Made by a program: the position numbers and the translations under genes | In this document: in pieces, positions 10,748-21,500 of the stretch | Layout of the letters: every line of letters begins with the position of its first letter | Numbering within the stretch: position 1 is the first letter of the stretch | Assembly: GCA_032358165.1 (NCBI GenBank) | Contig: JAALGY010000020.1 | Location: forward strand, 248,001 to 312,000 | Length of the DNA: 64,000 nucleotides | Direction of reading: 5' to 3' | From: Diplosphaera chodatii | Taxonomy: Eukaryota > Chlorophyta > Trebouxiophyceae > Prasiolales > Stichococcaceae | Notes under the pieces: generated by a model | What the model was told of the DNA's origin: nothing | Seen by the model: the letters and a program-made list of their open reading frames with translations, nothing else | Databases searched by the model: none

Positions 10748-13700
10748 TTATCTACGCTGAGTCACCTCGAATGAGGCGCTTGCGCTGCCACGGCGGGCTG
10801 CGCGCTGCTGCGAAGAATGCGGTGACCACCCTGTGATGTAGATCACCTGCACGTATGGCAAGACACACATATCAAGCAGTGCAGGCAGACAAACAGCCGT
10901 GTTGAGGTGAGCGAGGAGTAGTATGAGAGCAACAGCTACACTCCATACGGTCTTTGTTGCACCTGGAAGGTGGCTGGGACACTATCATCGGGTTCGCCAA
11001 ACATCTCCCGGTACTTTGTGGTGGTCAGCGCTGCTGTGTCACGCCTGCGCATCAGGAGGCAGCAGCTTGAGCAGACAAGCATGGAAGCTGAGCTTGTTGT
11101 TTGCCAAAACTCGTACAGAAGTGCAGCATTGGGCCTTCAAGTCAAAGGAACCTGCGTCTTCACCCTGGAGTGCTCACCTGACGCTTCGGCGAGCCTTGCG
11201 CACCGCATTCTGCTCGCCCATGGCCTGCAACCAGCACGACACCACAGCTCGTGGGGCCACAGCGTGATGCGTGGCTGGCATGACCGCACACCTCCGGGAT
11301 GGCTGTGCAGAGCTGCATATCATGCACCTTGTGAACCCCAGCCCTGTGCTGGGAAGATCAACACCAGCGCGTCTGTGCAGCAGGAACAGCAGGCTGATGT
11401 GTGCCACTGACAAGACTCACCCGCAGGTGCCTGACCAGGCGCATTGGGTCGGTGTAGCGCATGATGATGTCATCCACATCGACAGCTGGAATGGTCAGCC
11501 CCGCCCGTGTGAGAAGGTTGCCGGCGTCCCGCACCTGCAGTGTTTCGGTAGGCTCAGTCACCAGCTGTTGGGCAGTGCTGGTCTGTTGAGGGCGCCAGTT
11601 GTTGTCATTGAAGCACAAGCTCACGACTCCAGACCGGAGGGCAGGCAGCTCCAGACCGCGGACAGCATGACAAAAGAGAATGATGACAGGGTGTCGCACG
11701 CTGCACACCGCAGGGTTGCCACAAACCGTGCACACCTGGGCCAGCGGCGAGATGCGGGGCGACACGCCGTTCTCGAGCTCCTGCTCAGCCAGGGCGCATG
11801 CAATGCGCAGCTCCTGGGGATGCAAAGGCGCGCAACTCAGCATGCCTTGAACGGGAACTCCTTCGTGCCAGAAGGAGTTCCCGTTCTGCTGACGCCCTTG
11901 GAATTTACAGCATAGACAGTACATGCCAGTTGGACCAGCGGGCATGTTAAGCGCAACGTCCCAAATCCAAACCTGTCTCACCTGAAGGCTCTCGCCGCCC
12001 AGCAGCGCGCCCAGGAACAGGCCGTCCGGCTTCAGCGCCCGCCGGCATTGCGTCAGCGCACCCTGTAGCACACCAGAGGCAGGCCAGCTCGAGGTTCGTA
12101 GCCCATCGGAGTCCATGACCCGAGAGTGATCTGCTCGACACTGCTGATCAATCTAACCCATTTGCTGTGCCTGAACTTCACAACCTAACACTGCGCTGTC
12201 GGCCCGCATGTAGCTCCCCACCAGGAGGCTTCAGGGTGGGGAACTGTTCTGCAGGCCATGCTGGTGTCCTTGCCGGGTTTACGCCACGCGCACAAGAGCT
12301 CTCGTGCCGCACCAAGATTCCGGAAGGCTATACATTACGATGAAAGCTGGTTTCTGATAGCAGAGCTTTTTGGGTGCTGAGGCTGTCTAGTCTGGAGTGA
12401 CTCACCGGCAAGTCGTTGATCCAGTGCAGGCCCAGCGGACAAATGATGACTGCAGAGTGCACAGGCATAAGCACATGAGCAGCCAAGCTGGAGTTCAGTC
12501 CAGCACTGATGCCCTCTGACGAGCGGAGAAAGGCATTGACAGTCTTCATGTGTATGGAGGCCACATGCCCACACACCCACCGTCCATGCTGCCATCCTTC
12601 AGTGGGAGGCATTCCTCGTCGGCCTGGACGTACTGCACCTGCAGCACCAAGAAGCTCAAGCTGGAACTGGAGCATTGAACTGGTTGCGGGTTTGTTGCCA
12701 GGATCTTCCAGCACACACTGAGAGGCACCTGTGGCATTGGGGCGTCTGGGTCAGCTGCTCTTTGCTCCTCCTGCAGAATGCAGCACCGCAAACTGCATGT
12801 GATGTTCGTACGCATGTATGGCGTCAAGTGGCCGGAAGATTGTCAGTGGACAGGAGCAGGAGCAGGGCCACTCGTCACCAGATGCGGTTTCCATGACAAC
12901 CAGAAGGCCACCTGCAGTTGCTGCGCTCGGTGCAGCATCTCCCGTGATGTGTCCAGCAGGAGCACCTCCTGAATGCCCGACCGACCCCCAGCCAGCCGCC
13001 TGAGCACATTCTCGCCTGCAGGTAATAAATGCGAAATTGCAGAGGTCGCGGCATGGGCCCTGCAGACCGGCAGTTGCTGGCTGTTTACACATGCATTGTG
13101 CATGGTTGACGGCGGCATGCTTCGCAACATGGCTTGCGGACCTGCGCCATTGATGACCGCGGCTGCTGGGAAGACACGTTTGCAGTCAGCAAGGCGGTCG
13201 ACCAGCCCCTCTGCTATTGCTTCCTGCATATGGTAAGGCAGCAGGAAGTGACGCCACAGCAAGCGCTCCCTGATGTACAGGAGGCCACAGTGCACATCTA
13301 ATCCAGCTGGTGATCCTGCCAAAAGGCTTCGTGCTGTAAGGCCTGCGGCTTATCGTCCTCTAGCACTTGTCATCCTAGCATGGGAGCTCACAAGCAACGG
13401 ATCGTCGGGCGCTTGCAGACGGGCCGCTCGGTCCCTGTGCACCCGCTTCAACTCCCTGCACTGCATTGGTGTACTCGGTCATGCGAACGTTCTGCATGCG
13501 ACACGAAACAGAGCGGGCCATGGCGCGCGTGCGCACAGTGTCATAGGCAGGCACTTGGCTCGTATGCGTCACCTGTCAAAGATTTCGGCGGGCGCTGAGT
13601 GGGGCGATGCGATGGTGGCCAGGCCACGGCTCCCATGCCCACTGCTGCCAGCTGATGCGAAGGTGGTGGAAGAGCTGTCAGCAAAGTGTCGCCGGGGCTC

Positions 13701-13862
13701 TAACTCGAAGGTGCTGAGCTGCTGGAACTGCTGCATGTCACAGCCGCCTGGCGCAGCATTTGCGGTGTTGGTTGCCGCGATCCGTTGCAGGGCCGCAGCG
13801 GCTGTGGTCAGGCTGCCACAGCCGAGCCTGGACGCGTAGCCAGGCAAACGGAGGAACAGCAT
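10748..13862 (-). CDS. NDUFAF5: arginine hydroxylase / complex I assembly factor NDUFAF5, mitochondrial
   Basis: About 12 exons: 13862-13573, 13455-13392, ~13221-13148, 13019-12916, ~12641-12584, ~12451-12405, ~12062-11982, ~11816-11738, ~11538-11425, ~11228-11178, ~11047-10966 and 10846-10748. NDUFAF5 is an SAM-methyltransferase-fold protein that hydroxylates an arginine of the NDUFS7 subunit during complex I assembly in the mitochondrial matrix. The first 90 residues are an Arg/Ser/Ala-rich presequence ending in EIFDR. Family landmarks follow in order: DRLADCKRVFP; EVLLLDTSREML (acidic end of the SAM strand); VQADEECLPLKDGSMD; LGLHWINDLPGAL; LKPDGLFLGALLGGESL; ISPLAQVRDAGNLLTRAGL; VDVDDIIMRYTDPMRLVRHLRAMGEQNA; YREMFGEPDDSVPATFQVIYITGW; and the plant-like tail RRGSASASFE. 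The usual Gly-rich loop is altered to a VINGAG-type sequence, as in NDUFAF5 relatives. Divergent from the CMC1-like gene. Confidence 0.88.
11850..11885. repeat. perfect inverted repeat, 15-base arms, in an NDUFAF5 intron
   Basis: The arms aacgggaactccttc and gaaggagttcccgtt are exactly complementary around a 6-base loop (gtgcca). It lies in the intron between the GALLGGESLQ exon and the ELRIACAL exon. Confidence 0.8.
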
Positions 13863-14496
13863 TTGCAGCGGCGAACAGGTGCAACCTGGACTCTTTATTT
13901 CATACAGGCCTGATCGGAAAGGTGTGCAACAGGCAGTCGGATGTCAAGGAATCGAACACAGTCCAATGTAACATGCAATGTCTGAAGAACATTCGCGCAG
14001 TGCGAAATGGGAATTGAGACAACAAGTCCACGAGGCCTGGGCTGTGGCACATTTGATGTTTGCATGCAGCGTGTGCTCAGCTTCGCATCAGGGTACGGCT
14101 CCCGCTTCGACGTGATATTGGCAACGGCCGTCACCTCAATGTACAGCATCCATTTGTGATTGCCGTCGGGCATGTCCGGTGGCGAGCCGAGAAGCGGATC
14201 CAGCACTGCGCACCCACTGCCTGCAGGACCTGCCGCAAAGAGCAAGGAGGAGGCACTGGAGGCCTGCGTCATCGAGCACAGTGAGCACTTGCAAGCCACC
14301 TGATCGGTCCATCTCGCTGATCCAACACATGTTTGCTGACTGCTGTTGCTGACAGCATGCAGCGCCATGTGCATGCATGGCCAGAGGATATCCACACCCT
14401 GCGATAACTCATGATTTGATCGGTTGAAGCTGGTGTGCACTGTGAGTCGCATACCACGTTGGCATGTCAGCGTGAACCGATGTGCATCTCAAGAAC
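13863..14496. promoter_or_regulatory. shared spacer between divergent NDUFAF5 and CMC1-like genes
   Basis: About 630 bases between the two start codons. It must carry both promoters, and could hold a 5' exon of the CMC1-like gene, whose N-terminus is not fully resolved. No TATA box is obvious. See the finding on the pair. Confidence 0.45.
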
Positions 14497-14792
14497 ATGT
14501 GGCAAGATCGTGCTGAGCTCGCCTGCAACCCGCATGCAGAGGCGCTCGTAGACTGCTTCACAACCTGCCGGTTCATGGGCCTGTGCTGCAAGGAGGAGCA
14601 CAAGGCGTTCTGGGACTGCTTCGCGCGTGAACGGGTGGGTGCACCGTCTGACGGCTGCAGCACATTGATACAGCATCATGTACATTGGTCATTGGCAATT
14701 GTTGCGCAAGTGTGCAATGCTGCACTGTACAGGGCACGGACCAGACAAAGATCACCAGCACCATCAACAAGTGGCTGGGCCATCGCGGATGA
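14497..14792 (+). CDS. CMC1: CMC1-like twin CX9C cytochrome c oxidase assembly protein
   Basis: Two exons: 14497-14634 and 14733-14792 (stop). The peptide has two CX9C pairs, C-NPHAEALVD-C and C-KEEHKAFWD-C, joined by FTTCRFMGLC. This is the CHCH fold of small intermembrane-space proteins oxidised by the Mia40 relay. The spacing and the C-terminal INKWLG resemble CMC1, which stabilises COX1 during complex IV assembly. The frame is open upstream (VHLKN) to a stop at 14473, with no earlier ATG, so either the methionine at 14497 is used or a tiny 5' exon is missing. About 65 residues, slightly short for the family (70-110). Other twin-CX9C members (CMC2, COX19, COX23) are less likely because of the RERG spacing and C-terminus. 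Confidence 0.75.
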
Positions 14793-14899
14793 GGTTGCAG
14801 CGGCTCGGTTGCAGCAGACCCCGGGTTATCTGGCAGAGCCAGTAGCGGCCACCGCAGCAGCGCCAGGCTCAGCAGCAGTGGCGGCACCTGCACGGAGTC

Positions 14900-14904
14900 T
14901 GTAA
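14900..14904 (+). terminator. TGTAA polyadenylation signal of the CMC1-like gene
   Basis: TGTAA lies 108 bases after the CMC1-like stop and 67 bases before the VPS62-like start. Confidence 0.45.
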
Positions 14905-14971
14905 CCTGTGGCAGCGGCAGCGGCGGCAGCATCGCTGCAGCCTTCAGCACAGCGCAACAGCCAATCGCGCC

Positions 14972-17920
14972 ATGGCAGCCAGGGCACGGCTGCACGAGAT
15001 CATCGCTGCCAATGCGCCGGTGCTGTACCTGCATCGCGAGGAGCGCTTCATGCCCTGCTCCGTTGAGCTGTTCTGTGAGTACCATTCCTCTGCCACGCTG
15101 TAATACTTGCGGCGCCCCAGAAATTCAGACGCAGCAGCATGCGAGCAGCAGATGCAATCCCCCGGCTGCGCATGCTGGCGGCGTGTCTGATGTATCATAC
15201 ATCCCTGTGCTCTTTTCAGCCAACCGTACGGTCGGCACAGCAGGCCCTTAATGTTCAAGGCTGGCTGCTGTTTTGCATGCTGCGGAGCCTCGCACCAGGG
15301 TGCATGCTACCGGCATAGCACTGCAGCTGGAGTGGCCATCAAGTGTTCAAGCATCGTATCTGAGCATCCTGCGGTGCCATGTACCGTGCAGTGCAGCACA
15401 GCGAGCTGTGGCGGATGGGGCCGGACGGCAGGCCGCAGGACAGGCTGCGGGCGCGGGGGGAGGTGACGCCGGGGAGCCTCATGGCGTCGCAGCGGGGCAA
15501 CCGGGGCGGCGCCAACCTTCTGCTGGTGCTGGACCCGGCCGTGAAGCACGGCGCGCCAAAGGTATGTTCAGCGCAAGGGGTATAAAGAGACTCTTGATAC
15601 TTCTTGGTTCAGCGCAGCGGCGGTTGATGTAATATGAAAGCAGCTGCCCATATGTTCGTGACCGGCGCTCATGAAGCATCAGTCAGTGGTCATGGGGGCT
15701 GTCAAAATACATCGGCGCACGTGAACTACTCCAAAGGACGTGTGGTTGTTGGTCTTGAGGACGGTCATCGATGTGCAGGACCAGATCGACGATGTGCCGC
15801 TGTATGTGAATGCCAAGGAGGTGATCGCCGCCGACGGGAGCGTGGAGGCCCTGGAGCTGAACTACATCACGTGCTGGGGCCACAACGGGCCGCTCGCCGT
15901 GGGGGGCTGCTTCCAGGTGAGACGCCCAACACCCTCACATTTGCCTGTGCTCCACAATTCAGGACTGTGCAGACCCTCATCGACCCTGCACCTTTTGGCA
16001 TCTTAGGGTTCTACCTTTTAACCCTTATATCAAATGCCGAGGTGTATCCTTTCTGTGTTCGAGCATGCTGTCATACTCCTTGAACTTGAGCAATCGGTAT
16101 TCTGGACCGTCCTAGGCGGGAGCGCATGACGGAGACTGGGAGCATTTCACCGTCAGGTGATTCGACAGCTGCACAGGCCCCCAAGCCTGTACTGACCACT
16201 CCCCTCTGCCTGTCACACCCTCCGGCGACCAGCTCACCGAGTGCTGCGGCTGTATCAATCACGAGGCTGGTGCTCAAATGTACGGAGGCAACAGCGCCGC
16301 GGACTTGTTTCTGCGCACCGCTGCAGGGTGGATGCTGGAAGCGGTGCGACGCTGGGCGCCTACTTCCACGCGCACCGGAACCAGGACGGGGTGTGGCGCA
16401 CTGCTGCCACCATGCCGCGATGCCGCGACGGCACTGGCCGGCCCGCGGCATATGTTGCACTGAGCGGTGAGGCGCCAGTACTCCAAGTGGGACTGCAGCG
16501 ATGTGAGCAGCCATGATACGGTGCCACGACTGCCAGATCGTGCAGAGATCGTGCCACGACTGCCAGATCATGCATCGCCCTTACAGCTGGAACATTCCGA
16601 GTTGCAACTCATCCGACCAGCCAGTATGCAAGGCTGTTGGGCGCAACGGCATTGATAGTCTGGCTGCATCTCCGTAATTGTGCGATGAGCTCATCATAAG
16701 ATGCATCATACCACATGTATGTTGCATATCGCAGCACATGGCAAGTACCCAACCCCGGGAGTGCAGCTGCGCGCGGGGCTGGCTGCCAACGACCGGACAG
16801 GCGACGGGGGCCCGGTGTGGCGGCCGCGCCGCTGCATCCTGCTTCCGTACATTGCCGGCACCTACACGCCACCAGCAAACGCTGGTGTGCGCCACCTGGA
16901 ATACCTTGATGCTGGCCTGTATACCTGCATATTCATACTGAGAGTATCTGAAGCAGTTGCTGCTGTCAATGCGGTAAATCGGCACCTGGGGTGTTTCAGG
17001 GCGATGACATGCTCCTGCAGCCCTGCCTGGGTGGCATATCATATGCGGGAGTGCCCACGCTGGGCTATGAACCCTCAGTTTTTCACGCAGCGCCTGGTGC
17101 AGCTGCAGGCGTGCAGCAGCCTGCGCAGGGCCGGCGCCTGATGCAGGTGCCCAGCCGCGGCTCGACGCTCGTCGCTGGGGTGGCGCCGGCAGCCGCGGCA
17201 GGCCCAGCAGTACCAGCCTCTGCGGTATGCTGTCAGCCATCTGCACAACACGCAGCACAGCAAGACCACACCACTGCTCCGGACTGGAGTGCGCCTACTG
17301 AACAGGACCCCCATCCCTGTCTCGCCTACTGAACAGGACCCCCATTCCTGTGGCAGGTGCCCGTGCAACCAGCCAGCGCCAGCGATAGTCCTGCAAGCGG
17401 GGGTGGCAGTGGCTATCAGGCCGCAGCGGCAGCCACACCAGGCGCGGCGGCGCCCACGGCTGCGCCTGTGGCTGGTGCTGCAGGCGCTGGCGGCGGCGTC
17501 GTCAGCGGCGGCCACCCTGGAGCGCACGTACAGGTGGTGGAGGACCCGGCGGCCTGGCTGGCATTCGAAGGTGGTGCCCTGTTGCCATGTGACAACCTGC
17601 AAGCTCCTGCAGATCCCCCACCCGCCTCTGCCCGGAGAGTGTCAGTCCGTGCGCTGGACTGCACCAATCTCCTACTCTCTCACCCTCTCATCCTTGGTCC
17701 GTGTTGGCTATGCGCTGCGCTCGGGCGGCGCCCTGCTCCGAGGTGCAGCTGCCATGGTGAAGCAGTGTGGCGGGTTGCAGGGCGGTGGGGCGCACGGGAG
17801 ACGCCGTCGCCAATCACGCAGAAGTGGTTCAGGGCGGCCGAGCCGCCCGTGGGCCGCACGCTGCTGCGGCGCATCCTGCACTTCCCGGCAGAGCAAAAGC
17901 TGGGCGAACAGGGGTGCTGA
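14972..17920 (+). CDS. vacuolar protein sorting-associated protein 62-like (VPS62/DUF946)
   Basis: Exons with agreeing phases: 14972-15074, 15392-15561, 15737-15916, 16116-16156, 16327-16466, 16735-~16851; less certain middle exons; ~17537-17570; and 17780-17920 (stop). VPS62 in yeast affects vacuolar sorting; its biochemical role is unknown and plant homologues are called DUF946. Landmarks: APVLYLHREERFMPCSVELF at the N-terminus; LELNYITCWGHNGPL; the family core GAHDGDWEHFTV; GAYFHAHRNQDGVW; PAAYVALSAHGKYPTPG; and the C-terminal W-L-A-F-E-G|RWG...PSPITQKWF. The acidic D-G-D-W-E-H motif is the most conserved part of the family. The region 16852-17536 probably contains one or two more exons I could not place. 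The gene starts only 179 bases after the CMC1-like stop on the same strand. Confidence 0.82.
15574..15607. repeat. imperfect hairpin (caaggggtat family)
   Basis: Arms caaggggtataaagag and ctcttgatacttcttgg pair with a few mismatches. It lies in a VPS62-like intron and is related to the element at 27681-27713. Confidence 0.5.
16521..16575. repeat. tandem 30-base repeat in a VPS62-like intron
   Basis: The core gtgccacgactgccagatc is repeated with a period of 30 bases. Confidence 0.75.
17293..17354. repeat. tandem 31-base repeat in a VPS62-like intron
   Basis: Two copies of a 31-base unit beginning gcctactgaacaggaccccc, with one internal mismatch before they diverge at the end. Confidence 0.8.
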
Positions 17921-18582
17921 CCATAGAGGCTAGGATATTGACTTGATGTTCGTAGTGTGGTCAGGCAGTGTCAGGCGCGACGCAGCTGGTGAGGATTACC
18001 GTAGGGCCGCTGCAAGACTATTCATGATAGATTGTCACAGGGGTGTGCCCCGATGATACAGCCTTCGTGCTCAGCCAGGCCGCCGACCTACTTCCAGAGG
18101 ACTGGGCACTGGCTTGGACATTGCACTCGTTTCTGTGACATCCCCAAGGTCGGGATATTTGCTGCAGCCTTCACTCTTACTATTCGTAGAAGCTGTGGGG
18201 AGCATCTATTTGCTTATCAATTGTTTGCCGCGGAAATACAGCAGGTGCAGATCCTGAAACGGCCATCCGGCACACTGTGACTCACATCGGAACCTCGAAC
18301 GTACGAATGGTAATAAGGATCAGGTGCGTGGCAACGCCTGCTGCTACATATGCATGATATACCACCTCTGTTCGTGCTGCAACTTCACCCTGACTGAACT
18401 CTTCACGACAGACCTGATGCACACAGCCTGGAACCCCTACCAAAAAATATCAGTTTCATGCGCTTTCTGCGGGCACTGTAAAATGGGTCACCCTCATACG
18501 GTTGCCGCTGCTAGGCGACCTGCAAGGTTGCCAGCAGTGCTGCCGCTGCCTTCGTTGCTGCAACCCACCTATGACGCCGCCC
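17921..18582. other. spacer between convergent VPS62-like and lipase genes
   Basis: Convergent 3' regions with somewhat lower GC than the flanks. No coding evidence. Confidence 0.45.
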
Positions 18583-21500
18583 CTACTGCTGGGGCTTCTT
18601 TCCTTCCTCCAGGGCCGCCCGCAGCTTGATCTCGTAGTTGCTGGGGAAGTGCTCCGTGAAGCCCGGGAAGCCGAGCAGGAAGGCGAAGCGGTAGGAGGTG
18701 CGCAGCCACGACTCCCGCGGCGGCCACAGCCGCCCCGCCAGGATCTTGTAGAAGTACAGCACCGGGAACCCTGCGGCACATGGGCACGACTGATGCTGAC
18801 ATTTGCGGGACGGCCGTCACATGAACATCTCCAGGGAAGCGTGTTGAGAGAAACTCGTTTGTGCGTGAAGGGATGAGTGCAGGGAGGCCCCAGCAGCGAG
18901 GGGCCTGGGCAAAAAACCCTCAAAACCGAAGTGGGACGGGTGCAGCCTCACCCAGGTTCTCCAGCAGCGCGGCGCGCTTGATGTCGTCTTCACCGGTCTT
19001 CATGCCCCAGAAGGACGTCAGGAACACCTCGCTGCCTCGGTGTCTGCAATTGATAGCCCTCTTTGGTGGTTGCTGGTCTGTTGTCGGGTGGCAGAGTGCA
19101 CATGAGTAGCTGCATGTGTACACGAAACCAGATGGTCACGGGCCGACAAGGCGTGGCAGCCGCACCTGTAGCCCAGCCACTGGGGCAGCAGGAATGGCAC
19201 AATGTCGCCTGTCGTCAACACCAGAATGGTCAGAAGAGCACCAGGTAATGCACGTCCATACTGGGCATGGCCGAGAACCTTACACTTGTTCAGCATCAAG
19301 TGTAAGGTTGATGCCACATGCATGCGCACCCGCTGCGAGACCTCACCTGCATTGCGGATGCGGAAGCAGCGGTCGCCGTAGGCAGCGTTGAACACGTCCC
19401 GGAACTTAGAGTCCCCAACCCGCGGCTCTCCCCACGTGTGCACCGCCGCCACGCTCGCAGCCAGATCAGGCTCCTGCAGGATGCGAGCCGGCAGTCTGGC
19501 ACCAGTGGGTGGCAGTCACCATATGGCGTCAGCCTGTCAGGCGCCCAGAAGCACAGAGGCCACATCCTTTGGCTGTGACCCACGGCCTTGTGCATCAGGC
19601 CATGTTGTCATGAGGCAGCAGCACCCAGCGCCTCGAGTAAAAATGTCAACAGCGCTCATGCAGCGCTTGCCTGGACAGCCAGCGCTGCTGCGAACACGGA
19701 CGCCAGTGCACCCCCTGCATTGCAGAGTGCACACCACTGTATGAGCGCTGACACACAGGCCATGCACACCGCTGCACCAGTCCCAAACCACAGGCTGCTT
19801 TATGAATGCTCAACATCCACGGCATGGCAGCTGCAACCCTGCGTGCCGCCACTGGCGGCACCACATGGCAGCATGCGATGCGTGAAGAGGGCAGGCGCAG
19901 GGCGCACCCAGGCTGTGGCCCGTGATGTACACCGGCTGCTGCTGCCGCCCCTGGCCATCCTGCAGCAGTTGAAGCTGCTGAGCGTCAGACCTGGTTGAGA
20001 TGTTTCTCCACATCTATATCCTGTGCAGATGCCCGCCGTCCCGCTGGGGTATGCTCCGTCCTAATGGTTCCCACGTCCCGATAGCACCACATCCGGAAGC
20101 ATGCCGCCTCAAAGTGTGTGAGCCCGACGATTGACACAGGGTGGGCACCTCGGCGTCGCCGGCCGCCTCGCGCAGGATGCCCACGATGTCCTCGAACAGG
20201 GACGACCCGCCGGCGGCGGGGCGGTGGAACAGCGCGGAGTAGAAGCCGTCGTGCACGCCGCCCAGCCGTCTGTGGCGCGTCATGTTGATGGTCAGGTTCG
20301 TGCGCCTGCACAGCGAACAGGCCGCTCCCTGACACTTACTGGTGGTGGTCTGCTGCCGCACCGGTGTACATTGTCAGCGGACCCTGGTGCCTACAGTATG
20401 ATGTCATGTATACACCACCAGATTTCGCACATCAGCAACATGCGCACCAGTTCAGCAGGTTGAAAGCCTCGGTGCCGCGGAACGCAATGATCATGGCCCC
20501 TGCGGATGGCAAAAGATGCACCTGGGACAAAGTCTCAGATCGTACACCATATGTGCTGCAGCACAGTTGCACCAGGTCCTGCTCCCTGACCACCCTCTGT
20601 GCCAGTCGGTTGGTGCCCAACCAAGGTTGTGGGGGTGGCGCACCTTTTGACCTGAGCACGATACCCTTGCTGGATGGCAGGAACGACTCCTCGCCAGCGC
20701 TCTTCCGCGTCTCCTGTGGCTCCTGCTGTGCACAAACCGAACTCATCTGCGCCTGCTACTATGTGGATGTACACATGCTCACATACTACCGGCTGCGGGC
20801 GAACTTAGCTGCAGACGGCAATGGAGACACGTAGCTGTCCCAGATCTAGCCTGAGGCAGTCGAGATGCTGTCTCATGTCACGGGCTGTTAGGCGACATGG
20901 CACGACAAGGTGTGGCATGCTTGACACCCAGGTATGCATGACAGCTGCAAATATTGTGATGCTGGGGGACTTGAGTCCCCGCACCGGCTGCCGGCCCTTC
21001 TCAATGTCGTGGCGCGTGTTGCTGCGCCCCTCGGACCCGGGAATTGTGTCTGTGCGCTGCTCGCCGTCGGCGCCGCCGCCGCCATCCTCGCCGCTGCTGC
21101 CGGGGGAGCCATCCGCCTTTGACGCAGCCTGCACCAGACACAATGGCACGCATACAAGACGAGTCATTGCCCAGCCAAGGACTGCTGACTGCCCTTCAGG
21201 CAGCACAGGACAGTGATGCTGTAATGCGCCCGCCACTGCACACCTTACGAGTTTCATAGGCTTGGGAGCGGTGCGCAGCTCACCATGGACTGTGTCTCAA
21301 TGACGGCCAGGCAGTCCAGGCCCCAGGTGCGCTGCACGATGTCCTCAATCACGTCGTTGTGCTCGTACACGAGCTTCATGGCTGCACCGCAAGACAGCCA
21401 GGAGATGCCCAATGCCAAGGTGCCGAGGCCGCAGTGTACATTGGACAGCAAACAGCATGGCTACCAGCAGTTGGGGCTGGCCGTCGCGTAGGGCCGCTAT

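Noticed and set aside
14482..14904. CMC1-like frame starting at 14482 and running to 14904
   Set aside because: The first codon is GTG, and the part beyond 14634 is intron read-through. The second exon lies in another frame at 14733-14792.
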